Origin: Methanomicrobiales archaeon HGW-Methanomicrobiales-1
GTDB taxonomy: Archaea; Halobacteriota; Methanomicrobia; Methanomicrobiales; Methanospirillaceae
Length of the DNA: 64,000 nt
NCBI GenBank assembly: GCA_002839675.1
Contig: PGYM01000001.1
Location: forward strand, 982,683 to 1,046,682
Direction: 5' to 3'
Position numbers and translations under genes: made by a program. Each line of letters starts with the position of its first letter. Within the stretch, counting starts at the first letter, position 1. The notes under the pieces are model-generated. The model was not told the DNA's origin. It saw only the letters and a program-made list of their open reading frames with translations, and searched no databases. Positions 18,501 through 27,016 of the stretch are shown here, piece after piece.

Positions 18501-20315
18501 ATGGGAAACCCGAAAACCCCCTGCTCTAAGATTGTCAAATCTCTCGGGCTTGTGTTCGGGGATATCGGCACCAGCCCGATCTACACGGTCGGGGCCATCC
18601 TGCTCTTCCTGATGCCCACGGTCCAGAACATCTTCGGGCTCTTGTCGCTCGTCATATGGACCCTGTTTATCATCATCACCATCCAGTACATCTGGCTGGC
18701 CATGTCGCTTTCTGACAAAGGGGAAGGAGGGACCATCGTTCTCAAAACCCTCCTTGACTCCCTGTTAAAGCCCGGCATCACCGCATCGGTTGTATCCGTT
18801 CTCACGATCATCGGGATTGCCCTGTTCATAGGAGATGGCGTGATCACGCCGGCCATCAGTATTCTCTCGGCAGTTGAAGGTATCCTGCTGATTCCCGGGT
18901 TTGAAACAACCAGCCAGATTGGCATCCTCATCATCGCAGCCATCATCGCCATCGGCCTGTTCCTCTTCCAGAAGCGGGGGACGGACCAGGTGGCATTTGC
19001 CTTCGGGCCGATTATGGTAATCTGGTTCGCGGCCCTTGCACTATCCGGCGCGATCTCGATCATCGGCGCCCCTCATGTGCTCTGGGCATTAAGTCCGACG
19101 TTTGCCCTGGCATTCATCTTAGAAAACGGCTGGGCCTCGCTTATTGTCATGTCTGCCGTGATTCTCTGTGTTACCGGGGGAGAAGCGCTCTATGCCGACA
19201 TGGGACATCTTGGCCGGGAACCGATTGTCAAAGGCTGGGTCGTGGTTTTCCCGGCACTCGTGCTCAGTTACCTCGGACAGGGAGCATACGTCCTCCAGAC
19301 AGACAACACGCACAATGTACTCTTCTCGATGATTCACCACATCAGTCCCCTTGTCTACGTCCCCTTCCTTATCTTAAGCATCGCAGCCACGGTCATTGCA
19401 TCGCAGGCCATGATCTCCGGTATGTTCTCGATTGTTTACCAGGGCATGACTACCCGCATCCTGCCAAAGATGAAAATTGAGTTCACGTCCTCGGAACTAC
19501 AGTCGCAGATCTACATCGATGCGATCAACTGGATGCTGCTTGCCGCCGTGCTGGTCGTGATGTTCGAATTCCGTTCATCAGAGAATCTTGCTTCCGCTTA
19601 TGGCCTTGCGGTTTCAGGTTCAATGCTGATCTCTGCTATCATGATGGCGATCATCTTCCTGCACAAGAGAAAACCGATCGAGACGATAATCACCGGAGCT
19701 CTCATCATCATCGATGGGTTGTTCTTCATCTCCACGCTGCTCAAGATCCCGCACGGGGCCTACTGGTCGTTCATCATGGCTGCCATTCCTCTTATCATCA
19801 TCATTACGTTCATCCTGGGGCAGGAGAAACTTCACGCCATGCTCAAACCGGTCCCGCTTGAAAAGTTTCTCCCCCGGTACCAGCAGATTTATGCAAATTG
19901 CCCGAAGATCCGGGGGACTGCGCTTTACTTTATCGGCGATGTAAACAACCTCTCGCCCTATATTTCCCAGGTCTTTTTCCAGAACGAGATCCTGTACGAG
20001 AATAATATTCTTGTATCGATCAAGGTCACCGAAAAGCCGTTTGGCATCAGCACCGCTTTTGATGCCGATCTTGCCCCGGGCCTCCATCTCTTTATGGTCA
20101 CCTCCGGGTACATGGAAGTCGTCAACGTAACCGGACTGTTAAAGGAGCGGGCAATCGATGAGAAGACGATCTTCTATGGCATTGAAAATATCGTGAGTGA
20201 TCAGATTCTCTGGAAACTGTATGGGCTCATCAAAAAGGTCTCTCCCCCGTTTGTCCAGTTCTATGCCCTTCCCCCGGAAAAGATCCACGGTGTGGTGACC
20301 CGGGTCGTGATGTGA
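18501..20315 (+). CDS. kup: KUP-family potassium uptake transporter
   Basis: K+ uptake, probably by H+ symport. The 604 residues carry the KUP signature LGLVFGDIGTSPIYTVGA at the N-terminus and EGGTIVLKTLL. About 12 spans end near residue 445, and a cytoplasmic C-terminal domain of about 160 aa follows. The length is near the bacterial Kup size (about 620 aa). K+ is the first osmolyte accumulated by methanogens under salt stress, which fits the neighbouring antiporter, MscS and ablAB genes. Confidence 0.95.
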   Translation: MGNPKTPCSKIVKSLGLVFGDIGTSPIYTVGAILLFLMPTVQNIFGLLSLVIWTLFIIITIQYIWLAMSLSDKGEGGTIVLKTLLDSLLKPGITASVVSVLTIIGIALFIGDGVITPAISILSAVEGILLIPGFETTSQIGILIIAAIIAIGLFLFQKRGTDQVAFAFGPIMVIWFAALALSGAISIIGAPHVLWALSPTFALAFILENGWASLIVMSAVILCVTGGEALYADMGHLGREPIVKGWVVVFPALVLSYLGQGAYVLQTDNTHNVLFSMIHHISPLVYVPFLILSIAATVIASQAMISGMFSIVYQGMTTRILPKMKIEFTSSELQSQIYIDAINWMLLAAVLVVMFEFRSSENLASAYGLAVSGSMLISAIMMAIIFLHKRKPIETIITGALIIIDGLFFISTLLKIPHGAYWSFIMAAIPLIIIITFILGQEKLHAMLKPVPLEKFLPRYQQIYANCPKIRGTALYFIGDVNNLSPYISQVFFQNEILYENNILVSIKVTEKPFGISTAFDADLAPGLHLFMVTSGYMEVVNVTGLLKERAIDEKTIFYGIENIVSDQILWKLYGLIKKVSPPFVQFYALPPEKIHGVVTRVVM

Positions 20316-20400
20316 TCCGGGTATTACTATCATCCCTTTGGTTCCCCGCATAACCCGATTCTATAAATCTATACCATCCTATAGATCGCTTGAGAGTGTT

Positions 20401-21030
20401 ATGGTAAACAGGATAATGGGCAGGATTCAGTCGCGGGATATCCCGTACCGGGTAATTGCCCTGCTCATACCGGTCCTTGTCGTCATTATCCACATCAGCA
20501 TAATGGCTGCCACCCTCCCGCAGACCCAGTTTTATACAATGATCGGGCTGATGGTCACCTATCTCCTCCCACCCGCAGGTAAAGAGGCCGTCATCCCGAT
20601 TGGGATTGCCCTGGGAATCCCGTGGTGGTACATGGCGCTTTCAATTGTCATGATAGATGTTGAGACCGGCCTTTTCATGGCGCTGAACTTTGACCTCACC
20701 TACCGCATTCCCTTCCTCGGTCCGCTGCTTTCGGACACTACGAAAAAGACTGAGCAGTTTATCCTTAACCACCCCTGGTTTGCCGGCCTCTGGTTCTTTG
20801 CCATTGTCCTTATGGCGAGTGTCCCTTTCTTAGGGAGCGGGGGAATCCGGGGTTCCATTGCCGGAAAGATATTGGGAATCAATAATGTGCTTGTCTTCTT
20901 TGCAATCCTTATCGGAGCCCTTATCGGATGTTTCGGTATTGCGCTGGGATCCGATGTGATCCTCACCCAGCTCTGTGCCAGCGGAACACTTCCTGCCGGG
21001 ATTGCTGCACGGGTGTGCGGAGGGGGATGA
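20401..21030 (+). CDS. Small multi-drug export family membrane protein
   Basis: A 209-aa membrane protein of the Sm_multidrug_ex family (PF06695), with about five spans. Recognisable segments are LPPAGKEAVIPIGIALGIPW, the DVETGLF motif, VPFLGSGGIRGSIAGKILG and a Gly-rich final span. The ATG at 20401 is preferred to the TTG at 20338. The biochemical role is poorly defined despite the family name. A truncated copy of its N-terminal region is at 23164-23240. Confidence 0.78.
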   Translation: MVNRIMGRIQSRDIPYRVIALLIPVLVVIIHISIMAATLPQTQFYTMIGLMVTYLLPPAGKEAVIPIGIALGIPWWYMALSIVMIDVETGLFMALNFDLTYRIPFLGPLLSDTTKKTEQFILNHPWFAGLWFFAIVLMASVPFLGSGGIRGSIAGKILGINNVLVFFAILIGALIGCFGIALGSDVILTQLCASGTLPAGIAARVCGGG

Positions 21031-21586
21031 GTGGGGGTATGAGGTTGCCGGTTAAGGGGGAAATTCACAAGTTTGCGGGATTTTAATCACGCCCTAAAAA
21101 AGGGGTTTGACACATTTCCTTTTTTTTTTAGAGAAAACCGCGACTCAATCACCAGCCCGACATGATGGCAAAATAGTATTTTATCCAAAAATTTGCTCTG
21201 TGGAAACAGACTTGAATAGATCTCGTTCACACCAGATCCATGAAATTATTTGAGATATACCCCCGCTACAGGGCCTCTTTTCAGGCACGGCGCCGCAAGA
21301 AGTTTTTTGCATATTTCCGTCATTGATCCGCCGCGGGGGCGCCCCTTCGGGGGCGGCGGGGTTTATCGCATTGGGGGTGTAAAGGGCCCCCTCATCATAA
21401 TTCCTAAAGATGATTATTTTCATAAGAAAACCAATTGTCTTAAAATTTAATGCCCCCCTCTTGTGCCACCAATCTCCCGTTGGGGAAGGGGGCACATTGC
21501 AATAGGACGAATGAGGTTCCCGGTCACATCGCCATCGCAATTGGGAGCGTCAGAGATTGCTGGATGATTTCTCCAGAACACAAAAA
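21031..21586. other. Intergenic stretch between exporter and mscS remnant
   Basis: About 555 bp without a supported gene. It contains T-runs just after the exporter gene (near 21119-21130), the GC-rich repeat copy at 21328-21398, and AT-rich sequence. A 119-codon minus-strand frame crosses the repeat and has no family similarity, so it was not called. Confidence 0.4.
21328..21398 (+). repeat. GC-rich composite intergenic repeat, right-half copy
   Basis: CCGCCGCGGGGGCGCCCCTT leads a GC palindrome, followed by GGGGTTTATCGCATTGGGGG and a GGGCCCCCTCATCA tail. It aligns with the right half of the full copy at 9761-10065. No left block is recognisable here. Confidence 0.75.
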
Positions 21587-22077
21587 TTAAAAATCATCCT
21601 GTTGCTTTTTGTTTTGCAGCGGTTGATTCCCCTCAATCGTTGTAACGGTCACGTTTGTCGAGGAGATCGTAATCCGGTCTTCCTTTTCAATAGCGGTAAG
21701 GACAAGTTCGTTTAACCGGGAGCGCAGGATACGGCGACTGCGGGCATCGGTCACGTACCGCACATCCAGCGTGATCCAGTTGTCCGTGAGCGTAATGTAA
21801 GCAGACGGTTCAACAACTTTTTTGGGAAGATAATATTTTTCCCCGATCCGTTCGATTTCCGCATCAGCCTGCCTGGTTGCCAGGGCAGTTTCTTTCGTGA
21901 CAATGCCAAGGATGTTTTTGCCCGCTTCCAGTCGCTGTCATAGGTTAAGGGAATGGAGATCTCATCCCAGACAAACGAATGATCGCGGGTGTAATTGTAT
22001 AACGCATGGGTGATCACCAGACCGTTTGGTAAGATGAGCAGGCGCCCGGACGGCTGGTCTCGAAAGACTCAGCCCCG
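21587..22077 (-). pseudogene. Truncated, frameshifted mscS (C-terminal part)
   Basis: The sequence closely matches codons about 155-310 of the intact mscS at 23223-24194, including THALYNYTRDHSFVWDEISI. A net deletion of four bases near 21915-21930 (after the codons for DSDW) shifts the frame. Downstream, the old frame resumes in the alternative phase and runs to its own TAA at 21587. The 5' half is missing: homology stops at 22077, where the secreted-protein gene ends. This is a broken duplicate, not a working channel. Confidence 0.9.
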
Positions 22078-23016
22078 CACACCAGCTACTACGGTCGGAT
22101 TCGTTATCTCGAAAAACTTCGTTTGCGCACCATTCCAGATCTCAATAATCCCATAAGAAATGGAATCAATAAAGGTCTTTTCCCGCCATGTTCCCGTTGG
22201 TTTGCCGCTCCAGTCGCTATCCATGACACATTCGCTGAACCGCGGCTCTAGTCTGTACACGGTCTTTTCAGGAAGAAAAACTGGATCCAGATTATCTACT
22301 GTGGCTGATGAACCCGGACCAACAACAAGAGTGGTTGTATCGCCAAGAGGTGAGGTCATCTTGGCGGAGACCTGATAAGAGAAGTATTTGGGGTCAGCCG
22401 GGTTTTGGGAATAATGGACCGCGTAGACGGTTCCGGTTACCTTTGCCAGTTGAATCGCGTTGTTCGTGATACCCCGGCAGGGAATCTCCTTTGTTACAAT
22501 CTTGTAACCAGCAGTGTCCGGAAGTGTGGCTAATGCCTTGCTGTTCGATCCTCCCGGGGAAGCACCGAACGCGGCAGTTGTCCCCCACTGGCCATACGCA
22601 GGAACCGTGTAAGTATAGGGCCCGGTAATGGTGTGCGTTACGCTTCCCGGGTACCGGATTGCGACAAGGGCACCGTCATCAACCTCAATGTCCCATCCCC
22701 CTGATACCGGGTCTCCCCGCGATGCATCAGTTGTACTCCTTCCCGCCTGGATCTTCACCTGTGCCGGGTTTGTAATCCGGGCAATGTACGCGTATGAGGT
22801 TTTATCCGAGAAACTGAGCGCATAGGTGATATACGCGTCAAGAGCCTGATCGACCGTCATCCCGTCCGTGACCCCGGCTTTTTTCAGGTATGATGCGGGA
22901 ATGTAGTCTTTGAATTGTGCTCCTGATCTGACATCATTGCTGTCGACAAAAGCGGAAACGGGTGCAGGGAGGCTCACCGCAATGATGATGAGACAAAGGA
23001 TCAAAAACCGGTTCAT
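22069..23016 (-). CDS. Secreted protein of unknown function
   Basis: The 315-aa protein has a Sec signal peptide (residues 1-22, FLILCLIIIAVSLPAPVSA), no later membrane helix and a beta-rich mature part of about 290 aa. Segments such as YTYTVPAYGQWGTTAAFG and GGSNSKALATLPDTAGYKIV give no family I recognise. Two Cys (in EIPCRGIT and FSECVMD) could form a disulfide. Its stop codon lies within the first bases of the mscS remnant and its start is about 150 bases from the exporter remnant. The gene therefore fills the gap in a rearranged duplication. Confidence 0.65.
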   Translation of the reverse strand: MNRFLILCLIIIAVSLPAPVSAFVDSNDVRSGAQFKDYIPASYLKKAGVTDGMTVDQALDAYITYALSFSDKTSYAYIARITNPAQVKIQAGRSTTDASRGDPVSGGWDIEVDDGALVAIRYPGSVTHTITGPYTYTVPAYGQWGTTAAFGASPGGSNSKALATLPDTAGYKIVTKEIPCRGITNNAIQLAKVTGTVYAVHYSQNPADPKYFSYQVSAKMTSPLGDTTTLVVGPGSSATVDNLDPVFLPEKTVYRLEPRFSECVMDSDWSGKPTGTWREKTFIDSISYGIIEIWNGAQTKFFEITNPTVVAGVRG

Positions 23017-23163
23017 ACTTTTTCTTTCGAACCGGGTATAAAAAAAAGTTTTGTTTCAGGCCTGCGAGAAGGCTGGATTAAGACCGGCACTTGGGGCTCT
23101 TACTTCTCCCAACTCACCTCACCCGGATCCCGTGTTGGCAAACCAAATATCAACAGGTACATT

Positions 23164-23240
23164 GGCAATTGCCCTGCTCATTCCGGTTCTTGTCATCCTT
23201 ATCGATATCAGTGAACTGACCGCTATGTTTCCGCAGACCC
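23164..23240 (+). pseudogene. Fragment of small multi-drug exporter gene
   Basis: The codons IALLIPVLVILIDISELTAMFPQT match IALLIPVLVVIIHISIMAATLPQT near the start of the exporter at 20401-21030. Similarity covers only about 75 bp, then stops. The far end overlaps the last codons of the convergent mscS gene (stop at 23223), whose final residues are encoded by the antisense of this fragment. It is a duplication remnant, not a gene. Confidence 0.7.
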
Positions 23241-24194
23241 TGTCTTTTGATCCTTGCGCGAAGCGAGAGTTTCACCCGTGGTTGTGACCGTAACCGTTGT
23301 CGATGAGATCGTAATCCGGTCTTCTTTTTCAATAGCCGAAAGGATCAACTCGCTCAACTTTGACCGCAGGATACGGCGGCTGCGGGCATCGGTAACGTAC
23401 CGCACATCCAGCGTAATCCAGTTGTCCGTGAGCGTAATGTAGGCCGAAGGGTCAACAACTTTTTTGGGAAGATAATATTTTTCCCCGATCCGTTCGATCT
23501 CGGCATCTGCCTGTTTTGTTGTCAGGGCTGTTTCTTTCGTGACAATGCCTAAGACGAGCTCTTTTGCCAGTTTCCAGTCGCTATCATAGGTCAGGGGAAT
23601 AGAGATCTCATCCCAGACAAACGAATGATCGCGGGTGTAATTGTATAACGCATGGGTGATCAACAGACCGTTTGGTAAGATGAGCAGGCGCCCGGACGGC
23701 TGGTCTCCGGAGACCCAGCCCCGGATCTCCATTAACGTTGTGCTCATGAGACCGATATCCATGACATCCCCGAACTGGTTGTCAATGGCAATCCGGTCCC
23801 CAATCCGGTACATGCTGGTGATGATGACCAGTAAACCCCCGACAAAATTCTTAAACACATCCTGCAGGGCAAAAGCAAGGGCAGCACCGATGATACCATA
23901 CGATACAATCAGCGCAGAAGTATCCGTCACCCAGATCCGCAGGCAGAGAGCGATGATGAATATAACGGATATAATTGAAATGGCCTTTTTTGCGGTGTAC
24001 CGGGTTTTTAAGTCGGCTATCTTCCGGACAAGGAAGATACCGGTAATCACCGGGAAGACCAGGTAGGTGATGGTCAGGACAAGGGAGGTGGAGAAAAGAT
24101 CCATGACAACCGGCTCATTGATGATATGCGCAGCAGCGCCCAGTGCAACAGAGAGGAGAAGAAACGCAGAGAAGATGAGCAGTTGTCGTTTCAT
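23223..24194 (-). CDS. MscS-family mechanosensitive channel
   Basis: A 323-aa small-conductance mechanosensitive channel: it opens when membrane tension rises on osmotic downshock and releases solutes. About four predicted N-terminal spans lead to the pore-lining helix (IIGAALAFALQDVFKNFVGG), the usual RIGDRIAIDNQFGDVMDIGL beta domain and a cytoplasmic alpha/beta C-terminal region. The last residues (DQKTGSAET) come from DNA of the exporter remnant, so the C-terminus was remade by a rearrangement. It is intact, unlike its copy at 21587-22077. Confidence 0.93.
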   Translation of the reverse strand: MKRQLLIFSAFLLLSVALGAAAHIINEPVVMDLFSTSLVLTITYLVFPVITGIFLVRKIADLKTRYTAKKAISIISVIFIIALCLRIWVTDTSALIVSYGIIGAALAFALQDVFKNFVGGLLVIITSMYRIGDRIAIDNQFGDVMDIGLMSTTLMEIRGWVSGDQPSGRLLILPNGLLITHALYNYTRDHSFVWDEISIPLTYDSDWKLAKELVLGIVTKETALTTKQADAEIERIGEKYYLPKKVVDPSAYITLTDNWITLDVRYVTDARSRRILRSKLSELILSAIEKEDRITISSTTVTVTTTGETLASRKDQKTGSAET

Positions 24195-24230
24195 GAGTAA
24201 ATACCAGTAATATTCTCTTCTTTCTTTTTC

Positions 24231-24244
24231 GGGTATATAGATTT
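24231..24244 (-). promoter_or_regulatory. TATA-box promoter of mscS (23223-24194)
   Basis: Minus-strand bases AAATCTATATACCC lie about 40 bases before the ATG at 24194. The expected transcription start is near 24212. Confidence 0.5.
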
Positions 24245-24283
24245 CATGCGGGAGAGCCGGGAAAAATTGGATGACCGGCAGGA

Positions 24284-25159
24284 TTATGGTTTCGTTTCCG
24301 GAGATTGCCCTTTCATATCCGGTGACGGGGGAACAAATGAGGGTGGCCGGATCCCTGCAGATTTAAATTCCGCCCATGCCCTCCGCGTAACTTCAGACTT
24401 GAACTCGAACTCCAGCCGGAGGTCATTGACATATCCCTTTGCCCGGACACGCTTGTAGAACGGGAAGTCCTCGAAAAGAACCGTGTACGGATATTTTTTC
24501 GAGATGATCACGTACTTCGAAGTCACCAGCGCCTCTTTTAATATCTTCATGGCCTTATCCGCATCGGAATCCGGGTGGATGTAGAGGTCGATCACAATCA
24601 TCATGGCCAGGTCGCCGGCATTGCCACTGGTTACTGACTGGCTGAAGATCATGGTGTTTGGCATGGATACCAGTTCATCTGCAGGTGTCTGGATACGCGT
24701 AGAGCGAATACCGATATCTTTTACTTCCCCGTATTTGTCGCCGATGGTTACTTTGTCGCCGATCTGGTACGGCTTTTCAAAGATGATTACTATACCCCCG
24801 ACGATATCGGAAAACAGGTCTTTCAACCCGAACCCGATAGCCGCACCAAAGAGCCCCGAGAATGCAATCATCTGGGTCAATGAAGGTTCGATGACCGCGA
24901 GGATGATGTAATAGAGTGCGACCAGGTAGACGAGGAGCTTGAGGAGGGGGATGGTCATCGTGACGGATGTCCGGTACCAGCCGATCCGCTCAGAGACATG
25001 GACGAGAATAAAACTGAGCAGGTAGGACAGGACGTAGGCGATGACGATGATAAAGATGATGTAAAGTATCAGGTTTACATCGATGGTTTTTATCGGGAGT
25101 TGCATCGTGACATCGGCAGCAACATTCGCAGTAACATTGGAAAGAAGGGTATCTGCCAT
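24284..25159 (-). CDS. MscS-family mechanosensitive channel, ATPase-linked
   Basis: The 291-aa protein has three N-terminal spans, the pore helix (FSGLFGAAIGFGLKDLFSDI) and the KPYQIGDKVTIGDKYGEVKDI beta domain, then a short cytoplasmic domain ending in a Pro-rich tail (PPSFVPPSPDMKG). The ATG at 25159 follows the stop of the ATPase gene by two bases, and GGAGG lies 11 bases upstream; an in-frame GTG at 25168 is too close to that site. The pairing suggests that the ATPase and the channel act together. Confidence 0.92.
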   Translation of the reverse strand: MADTLLSNVTANVAADVTMQLPIKTIDVNLILYIIFIIVIAYVLSYLLSFILVHVSERIGWYRTSVTMTIPLLKLLVYLVALYYIILAVIEPSLTQMIAFSGLFGAAIGFGLKDLFSDIVGGIVIIFEKPYQIGDKVTIGDKYGEVKDIGIRSTRIQTPADELVSMPNTMIFSQSVTSGNAGDLAMMIVIDLYIHPDSDADKAMKILKEALVTSKYVIISKKYPYTVLFEDFPFYKRVRAKGYVNDLRLEFEFKSEVTRRAWAEFKSAGIRPPSFVPPSPDMKGQSPETKP

Positions 25160-25161
25160 GG

Positions 25162-26199
25162 TTACCACAACCTCCGGGTTTTCTTAAGATAATCCGTTAC
25201 CGGGCCAAGGGCAAATGGCTCGATACGGTAATACCCTGCATCCTCCCGGATCAGGCCCTGCTGGACGAGGCGGTAGAGCACCCGCTCGATATTCATCTCG
25301 GATCCGGCAATCGCGGTAAGATCCTTTGCATGCAGGGATTCCATGGACAGGATAACGGAAAGAATGAAGGATTCATTTGTGTCCAGGGAGATGGAATAGA
25401 CCGTTTCGGTGATTGCACTTAATGAGATTACATTATCTTTCAGGCTCTTATCCCAGAGCAGGATGGCAACCCCGGGATTTCCCTGTGCAATCCGGTTGAT
25501 CTTTTCAAAAATGATGTCTTCTAAGGAGATTTGAACGCGTTTTTTCCGGGGAAGTTTGTGAAGCGCTACCTTAAAATTCAGCTTTATCCAGGGAATTGAA
25601 ATTTCCTTTGCCATAAACGGCAGGTGCACCGTGCGGTGGATTACGGAGAAAAAAATCGAACTATCTGCGGTTCCCTCGTCGGCAAACCGGATCTCGCCGG
25701 TCTTGTGTCGCGTCAGGATCAACTGCTTGATAACCGGTGTATCCATCTTGTTTAAGGAGACAATGGAGGGGAAATACGCATCAATGTTCATCACGGAGGA
25801 GAGGTACTGCCAGCTGTAGGTGTTCCAGGTCGTAATGAAGATCTTTTTTGACGTGATCTGCGTACGCAGGAACGTATCAAGTACATCAAAACCACCAATA
25901 ACTCTCGTGGTTAAGAACTGGCAATTATCGATAAAGATGATATCTTCAGACATGCAGGAGAAATCCGGAAGATCTGATTGATGTAAGACAAAATCCAGGG
26001 ACTGGTAGTGTACCCTTTCGCCATAGAGACGCCGGATCTCGTCAACGAGTGTTGTGCGGCCACTCAGAGGACCTGCAATGATGGCAATATGGGACGGTGC
26101 ACCGGATTCTGAGCGTTCGATGGCTTCAGTTATCTCTTTTATTTCCCGTTCATAGCCGATAACGGTGCACACGCAATCTGAATTTTCCACTTCTGCCAT
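25162..26199 (-). CDS. AAA/STAND-like ATPase with noncanonical P-loop, mscS-coupled
   Basis: The 345-aa soluble protein has a Walker A-like GPLSGRTT at 43-50 and a Walker B-like IIFIDN at 87-92. The usual Lys of the P-loop is Arg here (codon CGC), so ATP binding or hydrolysis may be weakened. Beyond that lie a sensor-like region (KKIFITTWNTYSW), a helical region, and a C-terminal winged-helix-like end (ESLHAKDLTAIAGSEMNIER and YRLVQQGLIREDAGYYRIEP). This arrangement fits an archaeal ATPase with a winged helix, as in many regulators. It ends two bases before the mscS start, so a regulatory role for the channel is plausible but unproven. Confidence 0.7.
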   Translation of the reverse strand: MAEVENSDCVCTVIGYEREIKEITEAIERSESGAPSHIAIIAGPLSGRTTLVDEIRRLYGERVHYQSLDFVLHQSDLPDFSCMSEDIIFIDNCQFLTTRVIGGFDVLDTFLRTQITSKKIFITTWNTYSWQYLSSVMNIDAYFPSIVSLNKMDTPVIKQLILTRHKTGEIRFADEGTADSSIFFSVIHRTVHLPFMAKEISIPWIKLNFKVALHKLPRKKRVQISLEDIIFEKINRIAQGNPGVAILLWDKSLKDNVISLSAITETVYSISLDTNESFILSVILSMESLHAKDLTAIAGSEMNIERVLYRLVQQGLIREDAGYYRIEPFALGPVTDYLKKTRRLW

Positions 26200-26232
26200 A
26201 TCCTGCCAGTCCTACTAGTGAGATAAACGGGG

Positions 26233-26244
26233 GATTATTAAAAG
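26233..26244 (-). promoter_or_regulatory. Probable TATA box of the ATPase-mscS operon
   Basis: Minus-strand CTTTTAATAATC lies about 38 bases before the ATPase ATG, in the 97-base gap after ykgJ. It would give the ATPase-mscS pair its own promoter. Confidence 0.4.
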
Positions 26245-26296
26245 ATATGGAAAAGCCGGTTGGTTTTTACGTTACCGCAAGAACCTGTACAGGTTT

Positions 26297-27016
26297 TTAC
26301 GGTACCCGGGCAATCCGGTAATCTTCCAGTTCGCCGGCGTGATACACAGAAATATCCACAGGGCGGCCTGAAAGGTATTCCTGTATAGTCTGTTTGTATT
26401 TTTCCGGATCATGCCTTAGGTTACTCACGGTAAAATATTCGTGAATCGTTTCTAAAAAAGAGATCTGCTGGGAGAGAAATGCATTCTCGTATTCCTTAAT
26501 CTTCCGGGAGGTAGTAAGGCACTCCTCATCGGACAGGGCCGGGTCATATCGCCCGTGCTCACCCGGGTGGGCAAACTGTCGCCACATCACTTGTCCAGCC
26601 GCATCGGCATCCCGTCGCAACATGTGCGGGTAGATGTGGCAGATGGAGAATCTCTGGTCATAGATACGACAGTTCCCGTTCTCTAAAAACCAGCAGGATC
26701 CGGGCGGATCGTTTTTCATCCGGAGAGCATATCCCGAGACATATAACCTGCCGTTCTGGTCACAGAACTCCGGGTCCGGTGCGGGTTCAAAAGCTGTGGG
26801 ATCGATTGTTTCGAGTTTAGCGATATCCTGATCCAGGAGAAATATGTGATTGTTGATGGCACGGGTGCAGCAGGTCCCGCAGCCGGCGCACCGGAACCCG
26901 GTCGCCTTGATCTCTTCTGCCATTTTTTCAAGCGGGAACGCAAAAAGACGGTTCCGCTCCTGCATCAGCGCGACAATCCGATAGGGTAGGGGAATTCCTC
27001 CAGGCATGTCCATCAT
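26297..27016 (-). CDS. YkgJ-family cysteine cluster protein
   Basis: The 239-aa protein has the clustered Cys motif CAGCGTCC near residue 38, followed by CWFLENGNCRIYDQRFSICHIYP. These Cys are the metal-chelating site of the CxxCxxCC (YkgJ/Fe-S) family. Family members bind zinc or iron; the role is unknown. The start overlaps the stop of the upstream mscS by three bases, so it is the last member of the kamA-ablA-ablB-mscS-ykgJ operon. Confidence 0.82.
   Translation of the reverse strand: MMDMPGGIPLPYRIVALMQERNRLFAFPLEKMAEEIKATGFRCAGCGTCCTRAINNHIFLLDQDIAKLETIDPTAFEPAPDPEFCDQNGRLYVSGYALRMKNDPPGSCWFLENGNCRIYDQRFSICHIYPHMLRRDADAAGQVMWRQFAHPGEHGRYDPALSDEECLTTSRKIKEYENAFLSQQISFLETIHEYFTVSNLRHDPEKYKQTIQEYLSGRPVDISVYHAGELEDYRIARVP

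Noticed and set aside
21181-21540. 119-codon minus-strand frame across the repeat at 21328
   Set aside because: It runs through the GC-rich repeat, which also gives similar GAPPRR-type peptides at the other repeat copies, so it is a by-product of the repeat.
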